Shown piece by piece: positions 16,381 through 24,560 of a stretch of DNA of 64,000 nucleotides. The translations under genes were made by a program, and so were the position numbers. The DNA comes from Olsenella sp. SW781 (GTDB lineage: Bacteria > Actinomycetota > Coriobacteriia > Coriobacteriales > Atopobiaceae), in NCBI RefSeq assembly GCF_012027725.1, contig NZ_SJOU01000011.1:22122-86121 (forward strand), written 5' to 3'. The number at the start of each line of letters is the position of its first letter. The stretch's first letter is position 1. The notes beneath the pieces were generated by a model. The model was not told where the DNA came from. It was given only the letters and a program-made list of their open reading frames with translations, and did no database searches.

Positions 16381-16929
16381 ATGCTGTTCATTCTCACCGG
16401 AGACATACGGTCGGGCAAGACCACGTGGCTCGAGGCGCGCGTGCGCGAGCTCGAGGCGGCGGGCGTGCCTGTGCGCGGCGTGCTCGCTCCGGGCGTCTGG
16501 CGCGGCGGCGAGAAGGTCGGAATCGAGAACGCGCTCCTGCCCTCGCGTGAGCGCGTCCTTCTCGCCACTCCTGCCGGAGGTGGGTGCTCGGCCGGCCTGG
16601 GCTGGGACTTCGACGCCGCGGCGCTCGCCCGCGTGAACGCGCACCTCAGCCGGCTTGCCGCAAAGACAGGCGAGAAGGACGCGCGCCCCGGGCTCCTCGC
16701 CATCGACGAGGTCGGCCCGCTCGAGCTGCGCCGCGGCGGCGGGCTCACCGCGGCGCTCGAGCTGCTGGACGCCGGTCCCGCGCCGACCTGGCCTCACGCG
16801 CTCGTGGTCGTGCGCTCGGCGCTGGCTGAGGAGGCTGCCGCCCGCTGGCGCCCCGCGTGGGGCTCCGTCGAGGTTCTGCGCTCCGACGAGCGGGGCAGGC
16901 GGCGCCTCTTGGAGCACATACCCGGCTAA
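16381..16929 (+). CDS. THEP1/DUF2478-like NTPase
   Basis: 182 residues. P-loop LTGDIRSGKTTWLEARV at the N-terminus, Walker B-like GLLAIDEVGPLELRRGGG, characteristic of nucleoside-triphosphatase THEP1 and its relatives; members with molybdenum genes are annotated as Mo-transport accessory proteins. Two internal segments (VLLATPAGG and TGEKDARPG) carry the GCGAGAAGGAC oligonucleotide in opposite orientation. Divergent from the DUF364 gene and near a FecB-type importer, so a role in metal homeostasis is plausible but unproven. Confidence 0.7.
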   Translation: MLFILTGDIRSGKTTWLEARVRELEAAGVPVRGVLAPGVWRGGEKVGIENALLPSRERVLLATPAGGGCSAGLGWDFDAAALARVNAHLSRLAAKTGEKDARPGLLAIDEVGPLELRRGGGLTAALELLDAGPAPTWPHALVVVRSALAEEAAARWRPAWGSVEVLRSDERGRRRLLEHIPG

Positions 16930-16950
16930 CGGGCGCCACGCGGCGTCCGA

Positions 16951-17080
16951 GAGAGGATTGTCTGTGATTTCTATCGCTCCCCACGAGTAGGGGCATGGTA
17001 GCTGATTCGCCTACCTGCGGATTCTCGACCATGCATCGTGTCCATACTCGCCAGGAGCCCATGAAATCACAGACAATCTC
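16951..17080. repeat. Long-loop inverted repeat between convergent genes
   Basis: GAGAGGATTGTCTGTGATTTC at 16951-16971 faces GAAATCACAGACAATCTC at 17063-17080 across about 90 bases; one base is unpaired. Inside, GCATGGT and ACCATGC form a second small inverted pair. It fills the gap between the NTPase and the convergent importer gene. No open frame inside; it may be a remnant element or serve as terminator. Confidence 0.6.
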
Positions 17081-17083
17081 CCC

Positions 17084-18193
17084 CTACTCGCGCACGGCGC
17101 CGCGCATCAGCGCGTCGTACTCCTCGTCCGTGAGGTCGTGGCCATAGAAGAGCTGGTAGTACTCCCCCACCACGTCGCGCAGGTCATCGTCGAAGCGCTC
17201 CGGGTAGCACAGGCGCGCGTACCACTGCAGGCCGATGATCTGGTTGACCGAGGCCGGCATGGAAATCCAGTTGTAGGGCTCGCTCGGTGCGCGGAAGTAG
17301 TTGCCGGACTTGATGGCGCTGAGCTCGGCCCAGGCGGGCTCGTCGCCCACAGTGTCGTAGATCGAGTCGCCCACGAAGACGATGAGCTCGGGGTCCCAGA
17401 GCGCGATCTGCTCGAGGCCGATCTCGTTGCCCTTGCCGCTGGACGATGGGTCGTCCACCACCACAACGTTCTCGGAGCACAGGTCGATGATTCCGGACTG
17501 GAAGCCGCCGCGCGCCATCGCGTTAGTGCCGGTGTCACCGAGCAGGTACGCCGCACGCGGGCGCTCGTCCTCGGACACCTCCGCGACGACGGCCTCGACC
17601 TCGGCAACGGCATCGCGGCAGTAGTCCGCCAGCTCGGCGGCCTTCTCGGAGTCCAGGATGTCAGCAAGCTGGTCGTAGAGGTCGGCGTAGCTGTGGAGGT
17701 CGGTCGAGTCGATGTGCACGCACGGGATGCCGATCTGCTCCTGCAGCGTGTCCAGCTCCTCGGCGAGCGAGTCCTTGGCCTCGCCAACGTCGATGATCAG
17801 CTGCGGGTCTGCCGCGGCGACGGCCTCCTTGTTGAAGTCGCCCTTGCCGCCGTAGATCTGGCCAAAGACCGGCAGGTCGGCGAGGTCCTCGCCAAGGTAG
17901 GCGAGCTGCTCGTCCGTGAGCTCGCCAGAGAGGCCGACCATCTTCTCGGGAGCCACCGTGAGCAGCACCTGCTGCGCCACGGGGCCGGAAGCCGCGATGC
18001 GCTCGACCTCGGTCGGAATCTCCACCTCGCGCCCGAGCGAGTCCGTGACCACGCGCGTTGCGGCCTGCTCCGCCGCGGGCTGCTGGCTGTCGGGCTGCTG
18101 ACCGGACTCCGCCGCCGGCGTGCCCCCGCACGCCCCGAGCGACACCGCCACCGCGAGCGCCGCAACTGCCGACAAGAACGTTCTTCTCCTCAC
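17084..18193 (-). CDS. FecB-type ABC transporter substrate-binding lipoprotein
   Basis: 369 residues from a GTG start that overlaps the ATPase stop. Lipoprotein signal with LGAC lipobox (Cys22), Pro/Gln linker to residue 45, then a periplasmic-binding-protein class III fold (TRVVTDSLGREVEIPTEVER, MVGLSGELTDEQ, LIIDVGEAKDS, VHIDSTDLHSY). This class binds siderophores, cobalamin, haem or, in MolA-like members, molybdate/tungstate. Neighbouring Mo and Se genes favour an oxyanion, but this is inference from context. Confidence 0.85.
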   Translation of the reverse strand: MRRRTFLSAVAALAVAVSLGACGGTPAAESGQQPDSQQPAAEQAATRVVTDSLGREVEIPTEVERIAASGPVAQQVLLTVAPEKMVGLSGELTDEQLAYLGEDLADLPVFGQIYGGKGDFNKEAVAAADPQLIIDVGEAKDSLAEELDTLQEQIGIPCVHIDSTDLHSYADLYDQLADILDSEKAAELADYCRDAVAEVEAVVAEVSEDERPRAAYLLGDTGTNAMARGGFQSGIIDLCSENVVVVDDPSSSGKGNEIGLEQIALWDPELIVFVGDSIYDTVGDEPAWAELSAIKSGNYFRAPSEPYNWISMPASVNQIIGLQWYARLCYPERFDDDLRDVVGEYYQLFYGHDLTDEEYDALMRGAVRE

Positions 18194-19008
18194 TTCTTCT
18201 CCCTTCCCGATGTTACGAAGGGACTGTCCCTTCGTAACATTTCCGTAGGCACGCAGGCGCGCACCTTGTCGTTATGGAGCGAGCTGACCTCCACGGGCAG
18301 GCCGTAGAGCTCGCTCAGGAGCGGCCCGGTGATGACGTCCGCCGGGGCGCCGCACGCGCGGACGCGCCCGCCGTCGAGCGCGAGCACCGTGTCCGCGTAG
18401 AGGTAGGCCAGGTCGGGCGCGTGCGTGGACGCGATCACCGAGAGCCCCTCGCTCGCGAGCCGTCGCACGACCGCCATCACGCGCGCCGTGTTGCCAAAGT
18501 CGAGCGCGCTCGTGGGCTCGTCCATCACGATCGAGCGCGCGTCCTGCGCGATGGCGCGGGCGATAAGAACGAGCTGCCGCTCACCGCCCGAGACCTGCAT
18601 GAAGCTCCGGTGCGCGAGGTGCGCCACGCCCACGCGCTCGAGCGCCTCTTCGGCGCGGGCGCGGTCGGCCGCGGCAGGCGCGCGCAGCGGCCCCAGGCGC
18701 GACGCCGCGCTCATGAGCACCACGTCGAGCACCTCGTAGTCAAAGACCTGCGCGTGGCTCTGCGGGACAAAGGCCATCTCGCGGGCGCGCTCGGCCACGG
18801 AGAGCTCTCCGAGCGGCCGACCGTTCACGAGGATGGTCCCCGCGCGTGGCCGCTCGAGGCCCAGGATGCAGCGGAAGAGCGTCGTCTTGCCCACGCCGTT
18901 GGGCCCGAGCACGCACGCGAGCTCGCCGTCCGCAACGGAGAGGTCCACGCCCTCGAGCACCGCGTGGTCGCCGTAGGAGAAGCTGAGGCCGGAGATCTCG
19001 AAGCTCAT
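18190..19008 (-). CDS. FecE/BtuD-type ABC importer ATPase
   Basis: 272 residues. Walker A CVLGPNGVGKTTLFRCIL, Q-loop AFVPQSHAQVFDYEVLDVVL, signature VSGGERQLVLIARAIAQ, Walker B SIVMDEPTSALDFGN, H-loop VIASTHAPDLAY. The last 16 residues (MLRRDSPFVTSGREKK) are read from a GGGAC palindrome at 18210-18240, so the native C-terminus was probably replaced when the repeat inserted. Overlaps the binding-protein start by four bases. Confidence 0.9.
   Translation of the reverse strand: MSFEISGLSFSYGDHAVLEGVDLSVADGELACVLGPNGVGKTTLFRCILGLERPRAGTILVNGRPLGELSVAERAREMAFVPQSHAQVFDYEVLDVVLMSAASRLGPLRAPAAADRARAEEALERVGVAHLAHRSFMQVSGGERQLVLIARAIAQDARSIVMDEPTSALDFGNTARVMAVVRRLASEGLSVIASTHAPDLAYLYADTVLALDGGRVRACGAPADVITGPLLSELYGLPVEVSSLHNDKVRACVPTEMLRRDSPFVTSGREKK
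18210..18240. repeat. GGGAC-core palindrome inside the ATPase 3' end
   Basis: ATGTTACGAAGGGA at 18210-18223 pairs perfectly with TCCCTTCGTAACAT at 18227-18240 around CTG. It is translated as part of the ATPase C-terminus and lies just upstream of the binding-protein start. Confidence 0.85.
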
Positions 19009-19068
19009 GTCAGCCGCGCCCCCTCTCGCCCGCCGCGAGGCCGGGACGCCAGGTTCTTCTCGCCCGCA

Positions 19069-20085
19069 TCAGCCGCGCCCCCTCTTCACGATGAGCCACA
19101 GGAAGAACGGGGCGCCCACCACCGACGTGAGGATCCCGATGGGGATCTCCGCCGTGAGCGCGAGGCGCGCGATGTCGTCGACCACCAGCAGAAACGTGGC
19201 GCCCGCGAGCATGCTGGCCGGCAGGAGGTGCCGGTAGTCGCTGCCCACGAGTCCGCGCGCGAGGTGCGGCACCACGAGCCCCACCCAGCCGATGAGCCCC
19301 GAGACCGCCACGCTCGCCGCGGTCACGAGGGCCGAGAAGAGCACGGCCACGGCGCGCACGCGCGGGGCGTTCACGCCCATGGAGAGCGCCTCGTCGTCGG
19401 ACATCGTGAGAACGTTGAGGCGCCAGCGCATGGCCATGAGGCCGGTGAGGCCAATCGCGATGGGTGCGGCCGCCAGCGCGAGGTCGGCCACCTTGGCGCC
19501 GTTGAACGAGCCGAGCAGCCAGAACGTGATGGCCTGCAGCTGGTTGGACGGGTCGGCCACAAGCTTGGCGTAGGAGACGCCGGCCTCGAAGAGCGACTTC
19601 ACCATGATGCCGGCGAGCACGGTGACAAGGATCCGGTTGCCACGCGCCCGGCTGCTCACCAGCAGCACGATGCCCACCGCGGCGAGCGAGACGGCAAAGG
19701 CGGAGCCGGAGATCGCGAGCGAGCCAGCCCCCGCGAGGATGGCCCAGCACGCACCGAACGCCGCGCCCTGCGACGCGCCCAGGAAGTCCGGCGAGACGAG
19801 CGGGTTCTGGAAGATGCCCTGGAATGCGGCGCCGGCGGCAGAGAGGCTCGCGCCCACGAGGATCACCAGCAGGATGCGCGGCAGGCGCACGTTGAAGAAG
19901 AGCGTCTCCTGCTGCGCGGAGAAGTCGCCGAGGCCGGGCTCCACGCGGGAGAGCAGCAGCTCGAGCGCGTCGACCGGGCCGATGGGATAGCGGCCGAGCG
20001 CCAGCGAGACGAGCACGACGGCCACGAGCAGCGCAGCGAGAAGGGCTATGAGCCTGCCGGGGTGTCTGCGGGCGAGGGCCGTCAT
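19069..20085 (-). CDS. FecCD-family ABC importer permease
   Basis: 338 residues, about ten membrane helices. Family blocks: RLPRILLVILVGASLSAAGA, FQGIFQNPLVSPDFLGASQG, WLLGSFNGA, VLTMSDDEALSMGV and GLIGWVGLVVPHLARGLVGS (the ATPase-contact loop), LLPASMLAGATFLLVVDDIA, IPIGILTSVVGAPFFLWL. It overlaps the end of the YqeB-XdhC gene by four bases (ATGA), tying transport to Mo-enzyme maturation. A 60-bp spacer to the ATPase gene holds a duplicated CAGCCGCGCCCCCTCT and the GTTCTTCTCGC oligonucleotide. Confidence 0.92.
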   Translation of the reverse strand: MTALARRHPGRLIALLAALLVAVVLVSLALGRYPIGPVDALELLLSRVEPGLGDFSAQQETLFFNVRLPRILLVILVGASLSAAGAAFQGIFQNPLVSPDFLGASQGAAFGACWAILAGAGSLAISGSAFAVSLAAVGIVLLVSSRARGNRILVTVLAGIMVKSLFEAGVSYAKLVADPSNQLQAITFWLLGSFNGAKVADLALAAAPIAIGLTGLMAMRWRLNVLTMSDDEALSMGVNAPRVRAVAVLFSALVTAASVAVSGLIGWVGLVVPHLARGLVGSDYRHLLPASMLAGATFLLVVDDIARLALTAEIPIGILTSVVGAPFFLWLIVKRGRG

Positions 20086-21887
20086 GCGCGCTCGCCCTTC
20101 CCCGGGCCCTCACCGCGACGCTCCGCACGACGGCGGACGAGCTGCGCCACGATGGCGAGGGCGATCTCGGCGGGCGTGACGGCACCGATGGCAAGGCCGA
20201 TCGGCATGGCGACGGCGTCAACGCGTTCGGCCGGCACGCCTGCGGCAGCGAGGTGCTCGCGCGCGAGGGCGGCCTTGCGGGCGCTGCCGATGCAGCCCAC
20301 GTAGGCGGGCTGGACGTCGCGGGTCAGCACGGCGAGAAGGACCGTCTCGTCGTGGGCGTGCCCGTGCGTGAGCACGACGACGGAGTCACGCGGCCCGATG
20401 GCGGCGCTCGCGGCAAGCTCGTCGAACGATCCGCAGGTCACGGTTGTTGCCTCCGGCAGGCGCTCGCTCGTGGCGAGCTCCGGGCGGTCGTCGTAGACGT
20501 GGACCTCAAAGCCCGCCGCTGCGGCCAGACCCACGAGCGCGGCGCCCACGTGCCCGGCGCCGAAGACGTGCAGGCGGCTCGGGGCGGAAACGGGCTCGCG
20601 GTAGGTGGCGCGCGCGTCGTCCCAGGTCGGGGCGGAGAGACGCGTAGCCGCACCGACCTCGATCGTCGGGGCGGCGGGGTCCGCCCAGCGCTCCGTCACG
20701 CAGACGGGCTCGTCGCGCAGGAGCGCGTCACGTATGGCGAGAAGGACGGGCAGGTCGTCGGCCGTGAGCGCGCGGGTTGCGAGCAGGGCGTCGCCGCCGC
20801 AGGCCATGGCGTCGCCGGTGTGGTACCACTCGAGGCTCGACGCGCCGCAGGAGCGCGCCGCGCGGGCGCGCTCGATGGCCAGCTGCTCGATCGCACCGCC
20901 GCCGACGGTCCCGATGAGCGCGCCGCTTGCGAGGACGGCGAGACGCGCGCCCTCGTGGCGCGGCATCGAGCCGCTCGTGGCAAGCAGGCTCGCCAGCCCC
21001 ACGCGCCGTCCGGCCCCGAGCTCCGCCACGAGCGCGGAGACGAAGCCCTCATCGGAGAGGGAGCCGTTGACGGGGCGCGCGTTCTTCTCGGCGCCCGCGT
21101 CCTTCTCGCCTGAGAGCGCGAGAATCGCCTCGAGCACGCCGCCGCCCACGGCCAACGCCTTGTCCGATGCGCTCTCGATGTACTCCGGGTGGCAGCGCGG
21201 GTCCACGTCGCCGCACTTCATGCCCTTGTGCACGGGAACGCCCGCCTGGAGGAGCCCCCGCACCACGCCGTCGATCGTCGCGCGCATGGGCTCGCCGGCC
21301 ACCGTGGCGCAGACGTCGCCGGCCGCGACCTGCGCACCAATCGCCACGCACGGCTCGAAGACGCCGTCAGCCGGCGCGCGCATCACGCGCTCGCCCGCGT
21401 AGCCGCCAATGAGCCCAGGCACCGCCGTGTTGGGGATCGGCGAGCCCTCGTAGTAGACGCGCCCCAGGTAGTGGCCGCGCATCGTCTCCACCGCGGCGTC
21501 GCAGTCCTCGCGCGCGGTGAAGCCGGGGCCAACGCCCACCACGACGGGGGCCATATCGCGCGTGGTACCGAGGTTGCGCTTGGCGAGAATTGCGTCCACC
21601 AGCGCGTCGGGCGCGAGCTCGCGCACGCAGGCGGCATCCGGGTCCACGAGCACGGCGACGTTTCCCTCCGCCGCGGCCGCGCGCGCCGACGGGGCGTCCG
21701 CGCACAGCACGCCGCGCACGCCCTCAACGCGCGTCTCGCCCAGGCGGATGGCCTCCGAGAAGCACACGGTGCGCCGAATGGACGTTGGCGTCGCGAGGTC
21801 GCACATCACGACCCGCATGCCCGCGCGGAAGAGCCGCAGCGCGATGCCCGACGCGATGTCCCCCGCCCCGCGAATGACGACCAGCAT
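20082..21887 (-). CDS. YqeB-XdhC fusion, selenium-dependent molybdenum hydroxylase accessory protein
   Basis: 601 residues. Residues 1-270 match the YqeB/EF2563 family (MLVVIRGAGDIASGIALRLF, VDPDAACVRELAPDALVDAI, GVGPGFTAREDCDAAVETMR, HKGMKCGDVDPR), whose genes track Se-dependent Mo hydroxylases. Residues 300-595 are XdhC/CoxI (GLASLLATSGSMPRHEGARL, GTVGGGAIEQ, FGAGHVGAALVGLAA, YVGCIGSARKAALAREHL, PIGLAIGAVTPAEIALAI), which delivers and sulfurates molybdopterin cofactor in xanthine dehydrogenase-type enzymes. The linker GEKDAGAEKNARPVNG carries the GCGAGAAGRAC oligonucleotide and a one-base variant. GAGGAGG ribosome site; a ModE-like palindrome lies upstream. Confidence 0.88.
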   Translation of the reverse strand: MLVVIRGAGDIASGIALRLFRAGMRVVMCDLATPTSIRRTVCFSEAIRLGETRVEGVRGVLCADAPSARAAAAEGNVAVLVDPDAACVRELAPDALVDAILAKRNLGTTRDMAPVVVGVGPGFTAREDCDAAVETMRGHYLGRVYYEGSPIPNTAVPGLIGGYAGERVMRAPADGVFEPCVAIGAQVAAGDVCATVAGEPMRATIDGVVRGLLQAGVPVHKGMKCGDVDPRCHPEYIESASDKALAVGGGVLEAILALSGEKDAGAEKNARPVNGSLSDEGFVSALVAELGAGRRVGLASLLATSGSMPRHEGARLAVLASGALIGTVGGGAIEQLAIERARAARSCGASSLEWYHTGDAMACGGDALLATRALTADDLPVLLAIRDALLRDEPVCVTERWADPAAPTIEVGAATRLSAPTWDDARATYREPVSAPSRLHVFGAGHVGAALVGLAAAAGFEVHVYDDRPELATSERLPEATTVTCGSFDELAASAAIGPRDSVVVLTHGHAHDETVLLAVLTRDVQPAYVGCIGSARKAALAREHLAAAGVPAERVDAVAMPIGLAIGAVTPAEIALAIVAQLVRRRAERRGEGPGKGERA

Positions 21888-21908
21888 GTCCGGAAACCTC
21901 CTCGTCAG

Positions 21909-21932
21909 CGTTATACTTTCAAAAACATAACG
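21909..21932. promoter_or_regulatory. ModE-box-like palindrome upstream of yqeB-xdhC
   Basis: CGTTAT-N12-ATAACG, 24 bp, ends 21 bases before the start of the YqeB-XdhC gene and overlaps a TATAAC -10-like hexamer. The molybdate regulator ModE binds CGTTATA-type half-sites in this geometry. A half-site CGTTATACT with similar following bases occurs at 24494 between yedF and yqeC. A ModE-type HTH protein is encoded at 34309-35274. Confidence 0.5.
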
Positions 21933-22024
21933 GTCTACGCGACAACTCGTATTCCAACTAGTTAGTCTAACTTACAAAATGTTTGCCCCGGCGCGCGGCC
22001 CCCGAACGGTACCTTCCCGCCGGT

Positions 22025-22059
22025 AATGGGTCAAAAGGGACAGGCACTTTTGACCCATT
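22025..22059. repeat. GGGAC-core palindrome
   Basis: AATGGGTCAAAAG pairs with CTTTTGACCCATT around GGACAGGCA. It lies in the roughly 415-bp gene-free stretch between the desulfurase gene and the YqeB-XdhC gene. Confidence 0.8.
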
Positions 22060-22106
22060 CGGCAACGCTTGCCCGCCGCCTGCGGGCCGCCGTCTGCCCC
22101 TCGCCC

Positions 22107-22257
22107 CCGGGTACGTACACCGCCCCTCCGGGTACGTACACAATTTCAATGTTTATTAGGTACCATGTAATATTGTTTCCGCAGCTAGCGGGGCTGAGCT
22201 CCTCAGCATCAACTTCGCAATAGTGTACGTACCCGGAGCGGCGGTGTACGTATCCGG
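22107..22257. repeat. Inverted-repeat-bounded AT-rich element (MITE-like)
   Basis: CCGGGTACGTACAC occurs at 22107-22120 and 22128-22141; its inverse GTGTACGTACCCGG is at 22223-22236 and GTGTACGTATCCGG at 22244-22257. The about 80 bp between the two pairs are markedly AT-richer than the surroundings and hold no gene. Paired inverted ends around a short non-coding core suggest a miniature transposable element, or an operator array. Confidence 0.5.
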
Positions 22258-22302
22258 AAGAAGGGGTCCGCCGCAGCCGGCGCGCCGCGGGCGAGAAGGA
22301 CC

Positions 22303-23451
22303 TCAGCCCGCGGCGATCTCACGCACGGCGTCCACGGCGGCGTCGACCTCGTCCTCCATGTTGAACCAGCCGCAGCTCAGACGGACGATGCCCCTGCGCT
22401 CGGTCCCCAGCGCGCGGTGCATGAGCGGCGCGCAGTGGGCGCCGGCGCGACATGCGATCCCCCAGCCCGCCGAGAGCGCATCGGCCACCTCGGCCGAGTC
22501 CAGACCGTCCACGTTGAGCGCCACGATCGATCCGCAGCGCTCGGGCGCCACGGGCCAGCCGCCGTACACCGTCACGCCCGGCACCCCGGCCACGCCCTCG
22601 TAGAGCCTCTGCGCGAGCTCGTGCTCGCGCGCGCCGAACGCAGCCGGCCCGCCGCCCTCCTCGATGCACCGCACGGCGGCGAGAAGCCCGGCCAGGCCGT
22701 GGGCGTTCAGCGTCCCCGCCTCCAGCCGCGTGGGCCACTCCAGCGGATGCCGACGCTCGAAGGAGTGCACGCCAGAGCCACCCTCGGCCCACGGCCGCAC
22801 GTCGACACCCTCAGCCACCGCCATGCCGCCCGTGCCCTGCGGGCCCATGAGGCCCTTATGCCCGGTGAAGCACACCACGTCGAGGTCCATGGCCGCCATG
22901 TCCAGCGGCACCGCGCCCGCGGTCTGCGACGCGTCCACGAGGCAGAGCGCGCCCGCGGCGTGCGCAATCTGCGCCACGCGGGCCACGTCCACGAGATTGC
23001 CCGTCACGTTGGAGCCGTGCGTCACCGCCACGAGGCGCGTTCCCGGGCAGACCAGCCGCTCGAGCTCGTCCATGTCGAGAAACCCGTGCGCGTCGCAGCC
23101 GGCGTAGGCAACCTCCACGCCCCGCTCGTCCGCCAGGCGCGCGAGCGGCCGCAGCACGGAGTTGTGCTCCAGCACCGTCGTGACCACGCGCTCCCCCGGT
23201 CCCACCAGGCCAGACAGCGCGGCGTTCAGCGCCGCCGTCGAGTTGGCCGAAAAGCACACGTGGTCGGCGCGTGGGCAGCCCAGGAGCGCCGCCACCGCCT
23301 CGCGGCAGCGCAGCACCACGCGGCCGGCGTCGAGCGCGCCCTCAGACGCGCCGCGGCCCGCGTTTCCGAGCGAGCCCATCGCCGCCACGACGGCGTCCAC
23401 GACCTCCCGCGGCTTGCGCATCGTCGTCGCCGCGTTGTCCAGATAGATCAT
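22303..23451 (-). CDS. Cysteine desulfurase family protein (EF2568-like, selenium-linked)
   Basis: 382 residues from ATG 23451 (MIYLDNAATTMRKPREVV). Class V aminotransferase fold: HGSNVTGNL, CLVDASQTAGAVPLDMAAMD, PLP lysine in VCFTGHKGLMGPQGTGG, substrate loop cysteine in CRAGAHCAPLMHRALG. The family close to Enterococcus EF2568 is found next to selenium-dependent molybdenum hydroxylase genes and probably mobilises sulfur or selenium for the cofactor. Downstream neighbours in the cluster (DUF3343, YedF, YqeC, YqeB-XdhC) support this. Confidence 0.85.
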   Translation of the reverse strand: MIYLDNAATTMRKPREVVDAVVAAMGSLGNAGRGASEGALDAGRVVLRCREAVAALLGCPRADHVCFSANSTAALNAALSGLVGPGERVVTTVLEHNSVLRPLARLADERGVEVAYAGCDAHGFLDMDELERLVCPGTRLVAVTHGSNVTGNLVDVARVAQIAHAAGALCLVDASQTAGAVPLDMAAMDLDVVCFTGHKGLMGPQGTGGMAVAEGVDVRPWAEGGSGVHSFERRHPLEWPTRLEAGTLNAHGLAGLLAAVRCIEEGGGPAAFGAREHELAQRLYEGVAGVPGVTVYGGWPVAPERCGSIVALNVDGLDSAEVADALSAGWGIACRAGAHCAPLMHRALGTERRGIVRLSCGWFNMEDEVDAAVDAVREIAAG

Positions 23452-23472
23452 CGGCCCCACGTCCTTCTCGCC

Positions 23473-23505
23473 AGCGTGCAAAAGTGACAGGCACTTTTGC
23501 ACGCT
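23473..23505. repeat. GTGCAAAA/GGGAC-family palindrome
   Basis: AGCGTGCAAAAGTG and CACTTTTGCACGCT-like arms surround ACAGG between the DUF3343 gene and the desulfurase gene. Same arm sequence as the double palindrome at 37718-37800. Confidence 0.8.
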
Positions 23506-23511
23506 TTCACA

Positions 23512-23763
23512 TCAGCGGAACTCGAGCAGCTCGATCACGGTCATGGCGTCAACGGGGACGCCGTCAGCGGCAAGCGCGGCCGCGAGCTCCTCGCGCGCCT
23601 CGGGCGCCGTCTTCCACGCCAGGCCGCAGCCGGCCGCGACCTCGCCGGGCACCGGGATCATCCGCCCGCCCAGGCCGCGCCGCTCGCAGCACTCCTCGCA
23701 TGACATCGCCGCCGCCGTGGTGGGAAACGTCACCACCAGGGACGGCACCCGCACGCGCGCCAT
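23512..23763 (-). CDS. DUF3343 protein (putative Se/S carrier)
   Basis: 83 residues. PSLVVTFPTTAAAMSCEECC, then GGRMIPVPGEVAAGCGLAWK is the DUF3343 signature; the conserved Cys in AGCGLAW and the CEECC cluster suit a sulfur/selenium-carrier role proposed for this family because its genes accompany selenium metabolism. Sits between the desulfurase and yedF. Confidence 0.8.
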   Translation of the reverse strand: MARVRVPSLVVTFPTTAAAMSCEECCERRGLGGRMIPVPGEVAAGCGLAWKTAPEAREELAAALAADGVPVDAMTVIELLEFR

Positions 23764-23783
23764 CGCCCGCCGCCGCGCCCGCG

Positions 23784-24434
23784 CTACGGCCGCACCACGA
23801 GGCTCGCGCCGGTCAGGCGCTGCGCGATCACGTACATGTTGGTGACCTCGCCCACGGCCAGCGTGTCCGCGATGCCGTAGTGGTCGAGGCAGGTCCCGCA
23901 GGTCAGCACCTCCACGCCGGAGGCCGCAAGGCCGCGCAGATCCTCGAGCGCCGGCGAGCCCTCGCAGCTGAGGTGCGCGCCGCCGTTGTAGAACAGCACG
24001 GTCGCGGGAAGCTCGTCGAGCTGCGTGAGCGAGTACACGAAGCTCCCCATGAGCTTCCTGCCGAGCACGTCGTCACCGGTGCCCATGCACTCGGAGGTGA
24101 TCGCCACCACCACGCGGCGCGGCGCGGGCCCCTCGGCCGCTGCACCCGGCGCCGGCACCTCGCACGTCGCCGACTCCGCCTCGGCATCGCTCACGCCCAG
24201 CGCAACCGTCGTGATCACAGTCACGCGCCACTCCTTCTCGCCCAGGCGCTCGCTCGTCACCGCGCAGCCCTTGCCCTCGCCCATGCGCGTGAGGTTCTGC
24301 ACCGCGATCTCGTTGTCCACGAGCGTCTCGACCGCGCCCGGGCCGGCCAGCGCGCCCAGCGCCTTCAGGGTCCGCACCACGGGGATGGGGCACGCCTCGC
24401 CCCGCGCGTCGATCGTGAGCATCGTGTCCGCCAT
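23784..24434 (-). CDS. yedF: Selenium-metabolism sulfurtransferase-like protein YedF
   Basis: 216 residues. N-terminal TusA/SirA-like domain with the conserved cysteine (IDARGEACPIPVVRTLKAL), then a DsrE-like domain (VVVAITSECMGTGDDVLGRK, LMGSFVYSLTQLDELPATVL, FYNGGAHLSCEGSPALEDLR, VLTCGTCLDHYGI). This two-domain form is the one linked to selenium utilisation. Divergent from yqeC across a 270-bp regulatory region. Confidence 0.88.
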   Translation of the reverse strand: MADTMLTIDARGEACPIPVVRTLKALGALAGPGAVETLVDNEIAVQNLTRMGEGKGCAVTSERLGEKEWRVTVITTVALGVSDAEAESATCEVPAPGAAAEGPAPRRVVVAITSECMGTGDDVLGRKLMGSFVYSLTQLDELPATVLFYNGGAHLSCEGSPALEDLRGLAASGVEVLTCGTCLDHYGIADTLAVGEVTNMYVIAQRLTGASLVVRP

Positions 24435-24493
24435 GTTCTCTCCTCGCTCGTTTACCGAAAATCGGTCTGCTTGCCTGAAAAATAGTAATAGGT

Positions 24494-24502
24494 CGTTATA
24501 CT
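24494..24502. promoter_or_regulatory. CGTTATACT half-site in the yedF-yqeC divergent region
   Basis: CGTTATACT followed by CTGCAAAC resembles the left half of the ModE-like palindrome at 21909 (CGTTATACTTTCAAAAAC). It lies in the 271-bp gap between yedF and yqeC, suggesting shared control. Short match, low certainty. Confidence 0.3.
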
Positions 24503-24560
24503 CTGCAAACTACAATGCGGCAGACGGTAGGATTGTGTCGAGGAGCTGCGCGCGCCGACG

